The notes under the pieces were generated by a model that had not been told where the DNA came from, searched no databases, and saw only the letters and a program-made list of their open reading frames with translations. The position numbers and the translations under genes are program-made. Below, in pieces: positions 1 through 8,649 of a DNA stretch of 64,000 nucleotides; the stretch's first letter is position 1; the number at the start of each line of letters is the position of its first letter. The stretch is from Algimonas arctica (GTDB lineage Bacteria > Pseudomonadota > Alphaproteobacteria > Caulobacterales > Maricaulaceae): positions 161,365 to 225,364 of the forward strand of contig NZ_BMZH01000005.1 in NCBI RefSeq assembly GCF_014652695.1. Reading direction: 5' to 3'.

Positions 1-102
1 GATTGTCACACACCTCTGTGTCGGAATCGCGCTACCTTGAACCACCATAAATTTGTATTTCATGATTTTGTCAGTTCTCGGCGGTGCGTCGATGATCGTC
101 AT
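1..102 (-). CDS. Unidentified gene, 5' part only (runs off the window)
   Basis: An ATG at 102 opens a frame without stops to the window edge (34 codons, beginning MTIIDAPPRTDKIMKYKF). It begins 13 nt after the pstB stop on the same strand, so it is probably the next gene of the pst operon. PhoU or PhoB would be the usual gene here, but the visible residues do not let me recognise either one. The upstream AGAAAA is a poor ribosome binding site. Confidence 0.4.
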   Translation of the reverse strand, partial: MTIIDAPPRTDKIMKYKFMVVQGSAIPTQRCVTI

Positions 103-115
103 AATTTTTCTGAGC

Positions 116-931
116 TTAACAGTCGCAAAAATCTTCTGTGATATAGGTTTTAGTTTTTGCGGAACAGCGCGGGGAAAACATATGTGCGCGCGTGCCTTGC
201 TCAACAATTTTACCATCACATAAAAATACGACGTGATCTGAAATTCGTTTCGCTTGACCAATATTGTGCGTGACCATAACGATCGATATTTTGCGACCCA
301 GAGAGATCACGAGCTCTTCAATCGCGTGGGATGAAATCGGGTCAATCGACGCCGTTGGTTCATCGAGTAAAAGCACATCGGGCTCCAAAACCAAAGCGCG
401 CGCCAAACACAGCCGTTGTTGCTGCCCGAGTGACAATGAATCGGCCCGCCCTTCCAGCCGATTAGAAACCTCATCCCACAGTGATGCCAATTTCAGTCCG
501 TGTTCAACGATGTCTCTGGCCTGCGCCTTTGAGAGTTTTTGGGTGCGTAAACCCATCAGTATATTGTCATAGATGGAACATGGAAAAACACAGGGTTGCT
601 GAAAGACCATTCCAACGCGACGGCGCAGTTCCGTTACATCCGGATAACCGCTCATAATATCGCGACCTAAAACCTTTACTGTCCCGGAGAAAGATGCACT
701 TTCTGTTTCCTCATTTATACGGTTCAACCATCTCAGTATTGTAGATTTACCCGCACCCGAGGGTCCGACTAAACAGGTCACACCTTTTATCGGGAGCTTC
801 AAATTGATGTCTGATACGATGCAGTTCTTGCCATAATAAGCCGAAAAGCCATCAAGGCGGATCGAGTGAGATTGCACATCGACATCGCTGGATTGATTGC
901 TGCTGACCAATAATAAATTAGGAATGTTCAT
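116..931 (-). CDS. pstB: Phosphate ABC transporter ATP-binding protein PstB
   Basis: Cytoplasmic ATPase of the PstSCAB high-affinity phosphate importer. The 271-residue protein has Walker A GPSGAGKST, a Q-loop (VGMVFQQP), signature SLGQQQR, Walker B DVLLLDEPTA and the switch histidine in VMVTHN. The signature is SLGQQ rather than the usual LSGGQ, a mild departure. I start it at the ATG whose A is shared with the pstA stop (TAATG), which gives the normal PstB length. The same frame is open for another 105 codons upstream, but those overlap pstA and look non-coding. Last recognised gene of a minus-strand operon that also carries arsenic genes. Confidence 0.93.
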   Translation of the reverse strand: MNIPNLLLVSSNQSSDVDVQSHSIRLDGFSAYYGKNCIVSDINLKLPIKGVTCLVGPSGAGKSTILRWLNRINEETESASFSGTVKVLGRDIMSGYPDVTELRRRVGMVFQQPCVFPCSIYDNILMGLRTQKLSKAQARDIVEHGLKLASLWDEVSNRLEGRADSLSLGQQQRLCLARALVLEPDVLLLDEPTASIDPISSHAIEELVISLGRKISIVMVTHNIGQAKRISDHVVFLCDGKIVEQGTRAHMFSPRCSAKTKTYITEDFCDC

Positions 932-1794
932 TACTTCTGTCCCCGACCTGTAAGACGGCTGCGGGCAAACAAAGCCAAAAGACTGAAACCGCTGACCAGA
1001 AGCACCAGAATTAAACTGGCCCCCCACGCATTTTGTAGAGCTTGGGGATCCGTCGATTGTTGGGCGAGTTCTAAAATATGTGTGGGGAGGGTCGAGACCG
1101 GCTCCACCAAACTTTTGGGAACAGAAACGCCTGAGAATGCCGTTGCGATAAACATGATGGGAGCTGTTTCTCCGATTGCGCGCGCTAATCCAATTAACGA
1201 ACCCGTGACAATGCCATGAAAGCTCTGTGGCAATGTCACGCGCCAAATGATCTGCGATTTGCTGAGGCCTAATGCAGCGGCATTTTCATGATAAATTTTC
1301 GGGATAGCGACCATCGCTTGATAGGTAGACAGCGTCGTGGTCGGCAGCATCATAATCGCGAGTATCATTGAGCCGACAAACCAAGAAATACCGGTATTCA
1401 GAAAGTTAACGAAAAATATCAGTCCAAAAATACCGTAGGTGATCGAGGGGATTGCATTGAGCGCGTAGAGGCTTTGTTCAAGCAAATACCCGATGCTTGT
1501 TCGCGTGTTAAACGCATATTGAAACAGGGATGTCCCAATGGCCAGCGGAACAACCAATGCTGCGGCGACAAGCACCATCAACATACTGCCGAGAATTTGA
1601 TAAAACACGCCCCCCGATTTCCCAAATTCCATAGCGGGCATGAACAGAAACTGCAGACTAATCGCACCAATCCCTTTGACAAAAATGGACCCTAACAAAA
1701 AGATCAATGTGCCCGCACATATCAATAGAGAGGCGCGCAAGACCAAGGCGAAACACCTTTCTTTGGTATGTCTGATATTTACCCGATCACACAT
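931..1794 (-). CDS. pstA: Phosphate ABC transporter permease PstA
   Basis: Inner-membrane permease subunit that pairs with PstC. It has 287 residues with about six hydrophobic segments, the first at roughly residues 20-42. The binding-protein-dependent permease loop is visible as AAALGLSKSQIIWRVTLPQS, followed by GLARAIGETAP, which is characteristic of Pst permeases. It overlaps the end of pstC by 8 nt and the start of pstB by 1 nt, implying translational coupling. Confidence 0.93.
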   Translation of the reverse strand: MCDRVNIRHTKERCFALVLRASLLICAGTLIFLLGSIFVKGIGAISLQFLFMPAMEFGKSGGVFYQILGSMLMVLVAAALVVPLAIGTSLFQYAFNTRTSIGYLLEQSLYALNAIPSITYGIFGLIFFVNFLNTGISWFVGSMILAIMMLPTTTLSTYQAMVAIPKIYHENAAALGLSKSQIIWRVTLPQSFHGIVTGSLIGLARAIGETAPIMFIATAFSGVSVPKSLVEPVSTLPTHILELAQQSTDPQALQNAWGASLILVLLVSGFSLLALFARSRLTGRGQK

Positions 1795-2689
1795 TTTCGG
1801 GCGTTTTCCTGAACAAATATCGAGACGTAATTGTTAGAATAACTGTTATTGAGACGAGTATCAGGCTCATGAAAACCAATGCGCTGAAGTGTACTGAGCC
1901 AAAGGCGCTTTCTGCCACTTCTCGGCCAAGTTTAGAGGTAATTGTTTGTCCGGATGACAAAGGGTTAAACAAAGGTGAGGGCAATCGGTCCAACGATCCA
2001 ATCACCAACATGACGGCCATTGTTTCGCCGAGAGCGCGTCCCAATGCTAGCAGACCGGCCCCGGCGATTCCTGTTTTGGCCTGGGGAAGTATAACGCTGA
2101 AGAAAACCTCGTGCCTATAAAGGCCGAGGGACTTTGCATTTTCTCTGAACTTTGTCGGGATCGCAGAAATCGCATCTTCAGTTAACGTCAAAAACGTCGG
2201 CAGGATCATTATTCCAAGCAATATGCCAGCCGTTAAAATAACCCGACCCGATTGAAGGTCAAATATATCCGCAACCCAAATATTAAGGTGAGCCACACCG
2301 ATCAAACCATAAACGATAGAGGGGATGCCCACCAACATTTCCAGAAAGAACTTGATGAGCCGTCTTAATCTAGACGACCGCGTTTCGGCAATATAGACGG
2401 CCGCTAACAGGCCTAGTGGGAATGCGACTGATACGGCAATGATCATGACAAAGACGGAGCCAAACAACATCGGCAAAACACCAAACTGACCTTTGTCCGG
2501 ATTCCAACTCGTGCTCATAAGTCCACTGTTTTCCGCGAGCAATACCGGGCCGCTTTGCACGAATAGTGTCACGATGATCGTCAGGACAATAGACAGCGAT
2601 AAGGCAGCGGATATCAGAGCATATATCTGTAAGCCCTTTAGCTTTCCAAATATCCGATTTGGCCACGTTGGAGAAAGACTGCGGCTCAA
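1787..2689 (-). CDS. pstC: Phosphate ABC transporter permease PstC
   Basis: Second membrane subunit of the Pst importer, 300 residues. A long N-terminal hydrophobic helix (about 22-46) is followed by the permease core, with the EAA-type loop AKSLGLYRHEVFFSVILPQA and then GLLALGRALGETMAV. The only well-placed start is TTG, overlapping the pstS stop as TTGA, so the gene is probably translated by reinitiation after pstS. Confidence 0.92.
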   Translation of the reverse strand: MSRSLSPTWPNRIFGKLKGLQIYALISAALSLSIVLTIIVTLFVQSGPVLLAENSGLMSTSWNPDKGQFGVLPMLFGSVFVMIIAVSVAFPLGLLAAVYIAETRSSRLRRLIKFFLEMLVGIPSIVYGLIGVAHLNIWVADIFDLQSGRVILTAGILLGIMILPTFLTLTEDAISAIPTKFRENAKSLGLYRHEVFFSVILPQAKTGIAGAGLLALGRALGETMAVMLVIGSLDRLPSPLFNPLSSGQTITSKLGREVAESAFGSVHFSALVFMSLILVSITVILTITSRYLFRKTPENV

Positions 2690-3513
2690 TTAGCGATTCC
2701 AATATATCCAGAGTTATTGACCATTTTCTGCCCGTTTGGCCCCAGTAAGTAATCAATAAATTCTTTGGCGGGCGGTTTTACGTCGCCCCGTATGACGACA
2801 TTTAAATCTCTGACAAACGGGTATGAACCTGCTTGAATGTTTTCATGAGTGGCTTCAACGACTTCGCCATCCTGTAGAATAATTGCGAGCCCCCGGACGT
2901 CCTCATTTAACCACGCGACAGAAAGCATCCCAATGGCTGCATCGCTTTGGACGAGGGCGGTTTGCTCTTCATTATTGGACCCGGTTACCAAGTCAGTCCC
3001 AGGCGCTTCGGCTTTAGGGTCTCCTAATACGACCCGCATGAAGACTTGCCGTGTGCCTCGGCTTGCTTCTTTATCAATCACAAATATGGCGCGATCCGGT
3101 CCACCGACTTCGGACCAGTTTTGCACTTTGCCCGTGTAGATGCCTGCGATTTGAGGTAGGGTAAGTGCCTGAACGCCTGCGTCATAAATTTCCGATGAGA
3201 TACTTGGCACAACCGCATCACGCCCAATTGCAATTTCCGTAAAGTTGAAGGACTTGAAGGCGTCTCGTTCACCGTCGGTGATATTGCGGGACATCATGCC
3301 AATGTCACTTTGGCCCTCTGCCAACTGATTAAAGCCTCCACCAGATCCGCCGGCATTCACTATAACTGAAATGCCTGTCTCAGATGAAAATAGGTCAGCA
3401 GCTTTTGAGACCGGGGGCAGAACTGTTGACGAACCGGAAACATAGATAGCTTCCGGCGCAGAACAGGCCGCGAGCAGTACTGCTAAACTTAAAATACCAA
3501 AATTTTTAAACAT
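2686..3513 (-). CDS. pstS: PstS-like phosphate/oxyanion-binding lipoprotein
   Basis: Periplasmic binding component of the importer (275 residues). The N-terminus carries a lipoprotein signal with lipobox LLAAC (Cys17), so the protein should be membrane-tethered. The mature part starts with YVSGSSTVLPP and contains NAGGSGGGFNQLAEGQSDIG, the oxyanion-binding loops of the PBP_like_2 family. It lies 18 nt after arsM. Because it is co-transcribed with an arsenic methylation gene, its preference between phosphate and arsenate is worth asking about; sequence alone cannot settle that. Confidence 0.88.
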   Translation of the reverse strand: MFKNFGILSLAVLLAACSAPEAIYVSGSSTVLPPVSKAADLFSSETGISVIVNAGGSGGGFNQLAEGQSDIGMMSRNITDGERDAFKSFNFTEIAIGRDAVVPSISSEIYDAGVQALTLPQIAGIYTGKVQNWSEVGGPDRAIFVIDKEASRGTRQVFMRVVLGDPKAEAPGTDLVTGSNNEEQTALVQSDAAIGMLSVAWLNEDVRGLAIILQDGEVVEATHENIQAGSYPFVRDLNVVIRGDVKPPAKEFIDYLLGPNGQKMVNNSGYIGIAN

Positions 3514-3531
3514 GCTAAAGACAATCTTGGA

Positions 3532-4596
3532 CTAGCAGCAGCTGCTACCGCCTGAGAATGGGTTATTTTCAACCGCCGGTACATCTTCAAAAATTTGAGG
3601 GGCTTTGCAATTTGGGAACTTTCCGAAATGCGTTTTACCTTCACCCACAACTTCAAAATAGGACGTGAAACGCGTGTCCTTTAACATCGATAATGTGTTG
3701 CCGCAGACAGGAAAGACCCGGCCGGCTTCAATTTCGTGATCTGTGTCGAGTTTGAAAACGCGCTCCATGCCCGGCACGCCGCCTTTATAAATGACGGCCT
3801 GACCATAATCTTCACATCCGGCGTCAGCATTCTCAAGCTTCATCAGACGCGCTGTGACAGATGCAAATTTGATAGACTCGATTTTATCTTTCACTTTTTG
3901 ATCAATAATTGAAAGCGGTCTGTGATCGAAAACGCGCGGATCTAAAAATCCAGCCGTTTTTGCAATTTGAATATAATCATCCCAATACAGCGCACCTGAC
4001 AAACACTCGCCATAAAGCACCTCGTCTTCGATCAAGTGTTGGGGAATGCGTCGATCAGAATAAACATCCGCGAAGTAGACCTCCCCGCCATCTTTCAACA
4101 AGTCATAAGTGGCTTTGAAAACGGCTGGTTTATCAACGCAAAGATTAAAGACACAATTTGATATGATCAGATCGAAACTTCCCTTTTCAAGGTCAAGTTC
4201 GTCCAGCTTCTCGAGATAGCCTTCAAGGAACCGTGTGTTCGGATTGTCGTAGCCAAATTTTTCCGCATGCCACGTCTCATGCGCCCGCGCGACTTCGAGC
4301 TGTTCAGGTGTCATATCGACACCTGTCACATGGCCATTCGGTCCGACGAGCTTTGCTAGGGCGTAAACATCGCGGCCTGCCCCGCATCCTAAATCTAAGA
4401 CTTTCAAACCGTCGAGGCATTCCGGAATGGCTAGACCACACCCGTAGTAACGAGATGAGACTTCATCATGGATAAGGCTAAGTGCGTCCCGAATTTGGAG
4501 TGTCGGTATTTCCAATGTAGAACAGGCGTCCGTTTTTAAATCACACGTCCCTCCCAGCGTATCTCCGTAATACGTTTTGACAACTTCATGTAACAT
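3532..4596 (-). CDS. arsM: Arsenite S-adenosylmethionine methyltransferase
   Basis: Class I SAM methyltransferase of 354 residues. Motif I is VLDLGCGAGRDVYALAKLVG (about 66-85), followed by GVDMTPEQLEVAR, typical of ArsM. Cysteines expected to bind trivalent arsenic are seen in LIISNCVFNLC, in GECLSGALYW and near GCEDYGQ, and the protein ends in SSCC, a cysteine tail also seen in some ArsM proteins. ArsM converts As(III) to methylated arsenicals in the cytoplasm. The gene lies 33 nt after a radical SAM gene and 18 nt before pstS, all on one strand. A related thiol-dependent methyltransferase cannot be excluded. Confidence 0.86.
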   Translation of the reverse strand: MLHEVVKTYYGDTLGGTCDLKTDACSTLEIPTLQIRDALSLIHDEVSSRYYGCGLAIPECLDGLKVLDLGCGAGRDVYALAKLVGPNGHVTGVDMTPEQLEVARAHETWHAEKFGYDNPNTRFLEGYLEKLDELDLEKGSFDLIISNCVFNLCVDKPAVFKATYDLLKDGGEVYFADVYSDRRIPQHLIEDEVLYGECLSGALYWDDYIQIAKTAGFLDPRVFDHRPLSIIDQKVKDKIESIKFASVTARLMKLENADAGCEDYGQAVIYKGGVPGMERVFKLDTDHEIEAGRVFPVCGNTLSMLKDTRFTSYFEVVGEGKTHFGKFPNCKAPQIFEDVPAVENNPFSGGSSCC

Positions 4597-4629
4597 TTGA
4601 AACTCTTTTCTTTAAAAAATAAGTTGGGT

Positions 4630-5577
4630 TTAAGCGGAGCAACTTCCGCCCCCTAAGACGCAAAACGTCGCGCAGTAGGGGTGGTTAAGCGAAACGGATT
4701 GACGCGATTCCTCGAGCGTATTGCCTAATTCAAAACGTTCATCATAAGGGATAAGCGTGCAGGCAACAACAGAGGTCTTTCCAGCTCCTTTTCTTTTCAC
4801 AATCATCCGGCTGTTTGAACACATTTGGTCTGCGGGCGATTTATCCAAAATACCCCAGCAAGCATTTGTGATTTCAGGCGGATCGTCCGTTCCCTTCATT
4901 TCAGGGAACAAGACCAAACGCGTTGTGTCATTCGGGTCTATGCCAAGTTTATGATCTTTTATAAGTTTTGCGTAGCCCGCCCGGGAGACCTCTTCACTTT
5001 CACCCCACACAGTCCTCCCCGCGAGATCGAGCTCAAACCCTTCAGCCGCAAGCCAACTGAGCCCAATTGAGGCAGAAGCGAACGCGCCTCGACCGCGTTC
5101 CACATTGTGTAATTCTTCTGAGTAATGATCAAGACTTACCCGGAAGCGCATTTGTTCATTATAGCGCTCTTGCAAAGCCTTGAGACTGCTTTGAACCCGC
5201 TTGCGCATGAGAGGTTTCATGGCGTTTGTGAGGACCAATGCTGTGTGCCCTCGGCTGACGACGGCTTCGATTATGGCCACCATGTCCGGTGCAAGAAATG
5301 GCTCACCGCCCGTGAACCCAATTTCAATGCCGTGTTCTCCAGCGACGTCAAGCTCATCTAAGTAAGGGACGACATCATCGACGCTCAGATAAACAAGGCG
5401 GTCATTCGTGGGCGAGCTCTCAATGTAACAATTCAGGCACTCAATATTGCACAAAGTGCCCGTGTTGAACCAAAGGGTTTTTGTGCCTTGATACTTAATC
5501 CAAGCGCGCGCCTCCCCTTTCATAGTCCGATGGGGATCGGAAAACTTAGTTTCAGGCAGGATTTGAAGGTTACTCAT
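4630..5577 (-). CDS. Radical SAM protein of the arsenic/phosphate operon
   Basis: A 315-residue radical SAM enzyme. The [4Fe-4S]/SAM motif is CNIECLNC (CxxxCxxC), followed by a GGEP-type stretch (GFTGGEPFLAP). Further cysteines sit at NACWG, QMCSN, VACTL and the tail CATFCVLGGGSCSA, suggesting an auxiliary cluster as in SPASM-type enzymes. It is the first gene of the operon. It is not obviously ArsS, which begins differently and has a DUF3641 tail. By context it may modify an arsenic species made by ArsM, but that is inference. ATG 5577 is preferred over an in-frame TTG at 5586. Confidence 0.75.
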   Translation of the reverse strand: MSNLQILPETKFSDPHRTMKGEARAWIKYQGTKTLWFNTGTLCNIECLNCYIESSPTNDRLVYLSVDDVVPYLDELDVAGEHGIEIGFTGGEPFLAPDMVAIIEAVVSRGHTALVLTNAMKPLMRKRVQSSLKALQERYNEQMRFRVSLDHYSEELHNVERGRGAFASASIGLSWLAAEGFELDLAGRTVWGESEEVSRAGYAKLIKDHKLGIDPNDTTRLVLFPEMKGTDDPPEITNACWGILDKSPADQMCSNSRMIVKRKGAGKTSVVACTLIPYDERFELGNTLEESRQSVSLNHPYCATFCVLGGGSCSA

Positions 5578-5612
5578 TTGGCTCAAACTTTTTAAGACTT
5601 CGTCAACGCATG

Positions 5613-5630
5613 TTTACAGCGAATTTACAC
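5613..5630 (-). promoter_or_regulatory. PHO-box-like direct repeat upstream of the radical SAM-arsM-pst operon
   Basis: Read on the minus strand: GTGTAAA, four bases, then CTGTAAA. Two 7-mers with a 4-bp gap match the architecture of PhoB binding sites (consensus close to CTGTCAT-N4-CTGTCAT). The site lies 36 bp before the ATG of the first gene. The spacing fits, but the bases are a partial match only, so this is suggestive. Confidence 0.45.
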
Positions 5631-5773
5631 ATTTCCAATTCACTTTGTATGGCGCTTTCGTGATGACAAGAAAGATATTGTAGGGCTTTACTATCAAAAA
5701 AAGCCCTGGCTAACGAAGCCGAAAAAACTTGTGCGAGTGTTCTACTTTGATTGTTTGTGGCCATATCGGCAAA

Positions 5774-5810
5774 CATTACCAGCGGCCTTCTTTGGGCGGA
5801 AATGGCCTCT
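5774..5810. repeat. Dispersed intergenic repeat, copy A
   Basis: Contains CATTACCAGCGGCCTTCTTTGGGC, shared (one mismatch) with copy B at 6754 and partly with copy C at 10986. It sits in the 290-bp gap between the radical SAM operon and the DUF6090 gene. No coding potential. Confidence 0.5.
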
Positions 5811-5876
5811 AGTGTCAGCGGCTGTTATGAGGCGACTTAGAGCTACTCACAAAAAGGCTGGTTTTCTGTAGGAAGA

Positions 5877-6650
5877 TCATGGGGCGGCTTCGCTCTTTTG
5901 ACCAAGTTCGATCATCAGCTCGTCGAGGAGCCCTCTGGCGATTTCAGAGTTTCCTTGGACAATTATGTTTGCCACTTCCAGTGCCGAAACCCAGTAGCGT
6001 AATTCGTCCAGAATAGGTTCGCTTGAGTTGAGGCGGTCAATAACGGGCTGAATTTCTGAGTCTTCTGCAGGCGCGGAGCAGGATTTCAACGTCTGAATAC
6101 CGCCGTCAGTTTGGTAGCAGTTGGACCAGATATATAATTGCATGCGCACAGGTATGATGCTCCGAACATGCTCCCGATAAGGCGGACGTTCGCGCAGACT
6201 TTCATAACCGGGATAAGCATAATACTCGGAAAGTTGGCTGCGCAGGTGCGCGTCGCGTATAAGGCCGAGCTCACCCGCACTTTTCAATTCCTCAAACGTC
6301 GCGTTTGAAGGGAAAAATTCAGCCACTTGGCTCGCCTGAAAATAGGCTAGTAAAAGCTCCCAAGGCTTGAGCAATTTGCCGCCATTGTTGGCTTCATCCA
6401 GCACAACCAGACCATTATCAGAAACCTGCCGCCAAAACTGTATCCGGTCATCATAAATCGCGATTTCTTTAACCAGATCGGTGGCTATCCTTTCAAGATA
6501 TTGCTCCGAACGTGCTTGGCTCGCACGCGCTTCATTCCAATTCGCGACCTGAAGCCCGATGAATACGCCGCCGACAACGATGACAAAGTCGAGTGCAACC
6601 GCGAACCAATTCTGGTCTTTCACATGTTTGGATATGCTTCGAAGTAACAT
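5877..6650 (-). CDS. DUF6090-like membrane-anchored protein
   Basis: 257 residues of unknown function. After a short basic N-terminus there is one hydrophobic segment (about residues 18-36, ALDFVIVVGGVFIGLQVANW) followed by a long soluble, mostly helical region containing the phrase ATFEELKSAGELGLIRD. The N-terminal pattern ALDFVIVVGGVFIGLQVANWNE is typical of a family often found in marine alphaproteobacteria and Bacteroidetes, usually annotated as DUF6090. It stands alone with repeat copies on both sides. No enzymatic motif seen. Confidence 0.65.
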   Translation of the reverse strand: MLLRSISKHVKDQNWFAVALDFVIVVGGVFIGLQVANWNEARASQARSEQYLERIATDLVKEIAIYDDRIQFWRQVSDNGLVVLDEANNGGKLLKPWELLLAYFQASQVAEFFPSNATFEELKSAGELGLIRDAHLRSQLSEYYAYPGYESLRERPPYREHVRSIIPVRMQLYIWSNCYQTDGGIQTLKSCSAPAEDSEIQPVIDRLNSSEPILDELRYWVSALEVANIIVQGNSEIARGLLDELMIELGQKSEAAP

Positions 6651-6753
6651 GGTGCGCCCCTGACCCCCGTTAAGCAGAACATAGCGCTTTGCATAATCGT
6701 GTCTAGTCGTGGTTGAGAGGCTTCATTTGGGCAAAACTCACCATTTTGACAGT

Positions 6754-6812
6754 CATTACCAGCGTCCTTCTTTGGGCATTTTAAGCCTCTGAGAAAACGC
6801 AGCGAGATCCCC
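6754..6812. repeat. Dispersed intergenic repeat, copy B
   Basis: Begins CATTACCAGCGTCCTTCTTTGGGC and continues with TTAAGCCTCTGAGAAAACGCAG and AGATCCCC. The second half matches copy D (8551-8605) with only a few substitutions; the first half matches copy A. Confidence 0.6.
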
Positions 6813-7202
6813 AAAGCTGACCTTAGCCCAAACCCTCAATTGGTTTGTGTAATCGATAATTTTCCGCCATTTGTCTAAACGCCCTAACGCTTCACAGTTG
6901 AATTTCTCGTCCAAAAAACCCGTCCAACAATCAACTTGTCCGAAAACTCATCTGGCTCCAGCTTGCAGGACAGCAAAGCACAGTCCGTTAATCGAAGGTT
7001 TGATGGACACATCGTATTGGCTGAATTTCGGAGACATCCTGACCGATATTGTTCGCTCCGCAGTAGCCTTCTAGGCTGTCGTTGCGGCGACTACCCAAGG
7101 TCACGCGTTCAAGCAACATTAGCCAGGAGCGAGTGGCCAGCACAAAGATACTTTCAGGTTCTGAAGCGGCGTGACACGTCAACAAAAAAGATGCCGACAA
7201 AG

Positions 7203-7229
7203 AAAAAGGCCCAGTCCAAGGACCGGGCC
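7203..7229 (-). terminator. Rho-independent terminator-like hairpin on the minus strand
   Basis: On the minus strand GGCCCGGTCC-TT-GGACTGGGCC (one mismatched pair) is followed by TTTTTC. It would end a transcript coming from about 7230-7700, where no convincing gene is visible. On the plus strand there is no T-run. Confidence 0.55.
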
Positions 7230-7843
7230 AAAGGTGTGAAGAGGTTCTAGCATGCGAGGGGAATCGCCAATGCATCCGAGCTTCAATTACGACTCTAACC
7301 AATAGCGCCAAGCCTCTGCAGCCCAATCCGGATTGCTGCGGCCATTCCGAGCACATGCACAATCCTGTCACCCGCATCCTCCAACATTGCTCAATCGGTG
7401 AGCAGTCGAGATGCCTCTCGGACGTATCCGAGGGACGCAAAGCCCTTCACGCTTAGAGAGCACGGGACGGCCCAAAACCTGATCCCCATCGTCCATCGGT
7501 GCAGCAAGATGTTGGCTTCTGCGCCTGAAACTTAGACGCTCAATCGCATTTGATCGATCGGCTACCCGCTTTCTTTGCATTGCGGTTCCGCATACGCCTT
7601 TGTGTGTTCGTGGCCTCCATGCAGGCTCGATACTACGGTTAGAACAGCGGTCGTTATACCAAACGAGCGCGCCGGACAATTCGTCTTAAGTTGCTGTTAT
7701 TACTTATGTTTTTCTGCATAGCAGTCACGCCGATAGTGTGGGTTCCACCAAACTGGAGCTTATGCCAATCCAAAGATGATTGGCGACGAGGGTCGTGACC
7801 TCGCCGCCTTTCGCTCGACACTCAAATGGAAAGGAACCTTCCA

Positions 7844-8266
7844 ATGCTTACCAAACGAAAAACCTCCATGACCCCGCGTGTGGTCCGCGTCAACAAAATC
7901 GCCAAGGCTTCACTCGGCCTGCTGGCGCTGGCAACCACAGCTATGGCTCCCAGCGCTTTTGCAGACGACCGCAATCTTATGGACCGGACAGTCACAGTAA
8001 AGTTCGACAAGTCCGACCTGCTGTCACCCAAGGGCGTCGACGGCGTTTACGCCAAACTGGTCAAAACCGCGAAACGATCCTGCAAATCCGATCCGGTCTC
8101 CGTTCTATATCTCGGCCAGAGCATGAAGGAGTGCGCAGACGATCTCGTCGCCCAGTTCGTCGCGAACGCAGACTTCGATGTCCTGACTCGTTATCACCTT
8201 GCTGCGGTCCCAACGCAGGAGCGTGTGCAGCTCGCGCAGTCCGATGTATCGGTTGCGACACCGTAG
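7844..8266 (+). CDS. UrcA family protein
   Basis: 140-residue exported protein. A signal peptide of about 35 residues ends at SAFA-DDRN, followed by the UrcA-type pattern RTVTVKFDKSDLLSPKGVDGVYAKLVKTAKRSC, with a pair of cysteines (RSCKSD and KECADD). The function of UrcA proteins is unknown; they are periplasmic and common in Caulobacterales, Sphingomonadales and relatives. I use ATG 7844, with AAAGGAA 7-9 nt upstream, rather than the in-frame ATG at 7826, which lacks a ribosome binding site. Monocistronic, closed by the terminator just downstream. Confidence 0.8.
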   Translation: MLTKRKTSMTPRVVRVNKIAKASLGLLALATTAMAPSAFADDRNLMDRTVTVKFDKSDLLSPKGVDGVYAKLVKTAKRSCKSDPVSVLYLGQSMKECADDLVAQFVANADFDVLTRYHLAAVPTQERVQLAQSDVSVATP

Positions 8267-8289
8267 TTCGCCCGGCGTAGCCAAAAATG

Positions 8290-8317
8290 AGCCCGCCTGC
8301 TGATGTAGGCGGGCTTT
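8290..8317 (+). terminator. Rho-independent terminator after the UrcA gene
   Basis: AGCCCGCC, a 10-nt loop, then GGCGGGCT followed by TTC. Lies 24 nt after the stop codon. Confidence 0.75.
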
Positions 8318-8649
8318 CATCTGGTGGCTAAGGATTATTCAACCGACAAAAAACGCTCTGCCTGAGAAAGACCTGACCGAATCATGGGCGCGCAGGTGCA
8401 ATTGACAAACTTTGCGAGATTGTAGGCAAAGGCTGTGTGGCAGAGGCTCCATCGCGTTATCCAACCGGCTAAAACAACTGTGTCCATCAAACCACCGCTT
8501 GCCGGACAAATGTATGAGCTGAGGTCAGCTGCGCCCATTAGTAGAAATAAACGAGCGTCCTATTGTGAGCGTATTAAGCCTCCGAGAAAACGTAGAAAGA
8601 TCCCCTGAGCGGACGTTAGCAGCGGATTAAAACACCCAAAATAAGCCGC
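8318..8649. other. Intergenic region with repeat copy D
   Basis: Between the UrcA terminator and the serine hydrolase stop codon. Apart from repeat copy D I see nothing; the minus-strand frame at 8335-8538 has no recognisable features. Confidence 0.5.
8551..8605. repeat. Dispersed intergenic repeat, copy D
   Basis: ACGAGCGTCCT then TAAGCCTCCGAGAAAACGTAG and AGATCCCC, the same order and spacing as copy B. The similarity continues weakly to a shared TTAGC. Confidence 0.6.

Larger units (their letters stand above)
6651..7843. other. Gene-poor 1.2-kb intergenic region
   Basis: Holds repeat copy B and a minus-strand terminator-like hairpin. Open frames exist (for example 6988-7440 and 7368-7679, minus) but show no recognisable domain, ribosome binding site or family-like composition. 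The sequence looks like decayed DNA, or it may encode an RNA on the minus strand ending at the hairpin. I can identify no gene. Confidence 0.5.

Noticed and set aside
7368..7679. Minus-strand frame considered as an IS5-type transposase C-terminus
   Set aside because: Only vague resemblance (YNDR and an IE pair); no DDE motif or element ends could be found.
7780..8280. 166-codon plus-strand open frame overlapping UrcA
   Set aside because: Different frame from the UrcA protein, which has signal peptide, ribosome binding site and terminator.
7000..8498. GGTTTGATGGACACA present at about 7000 (plus) and about 8490 (minus)
   Set aside because: A 15-bp match is expected by chance a few times in a 64-kb window, and the flanks do not align convincingly.
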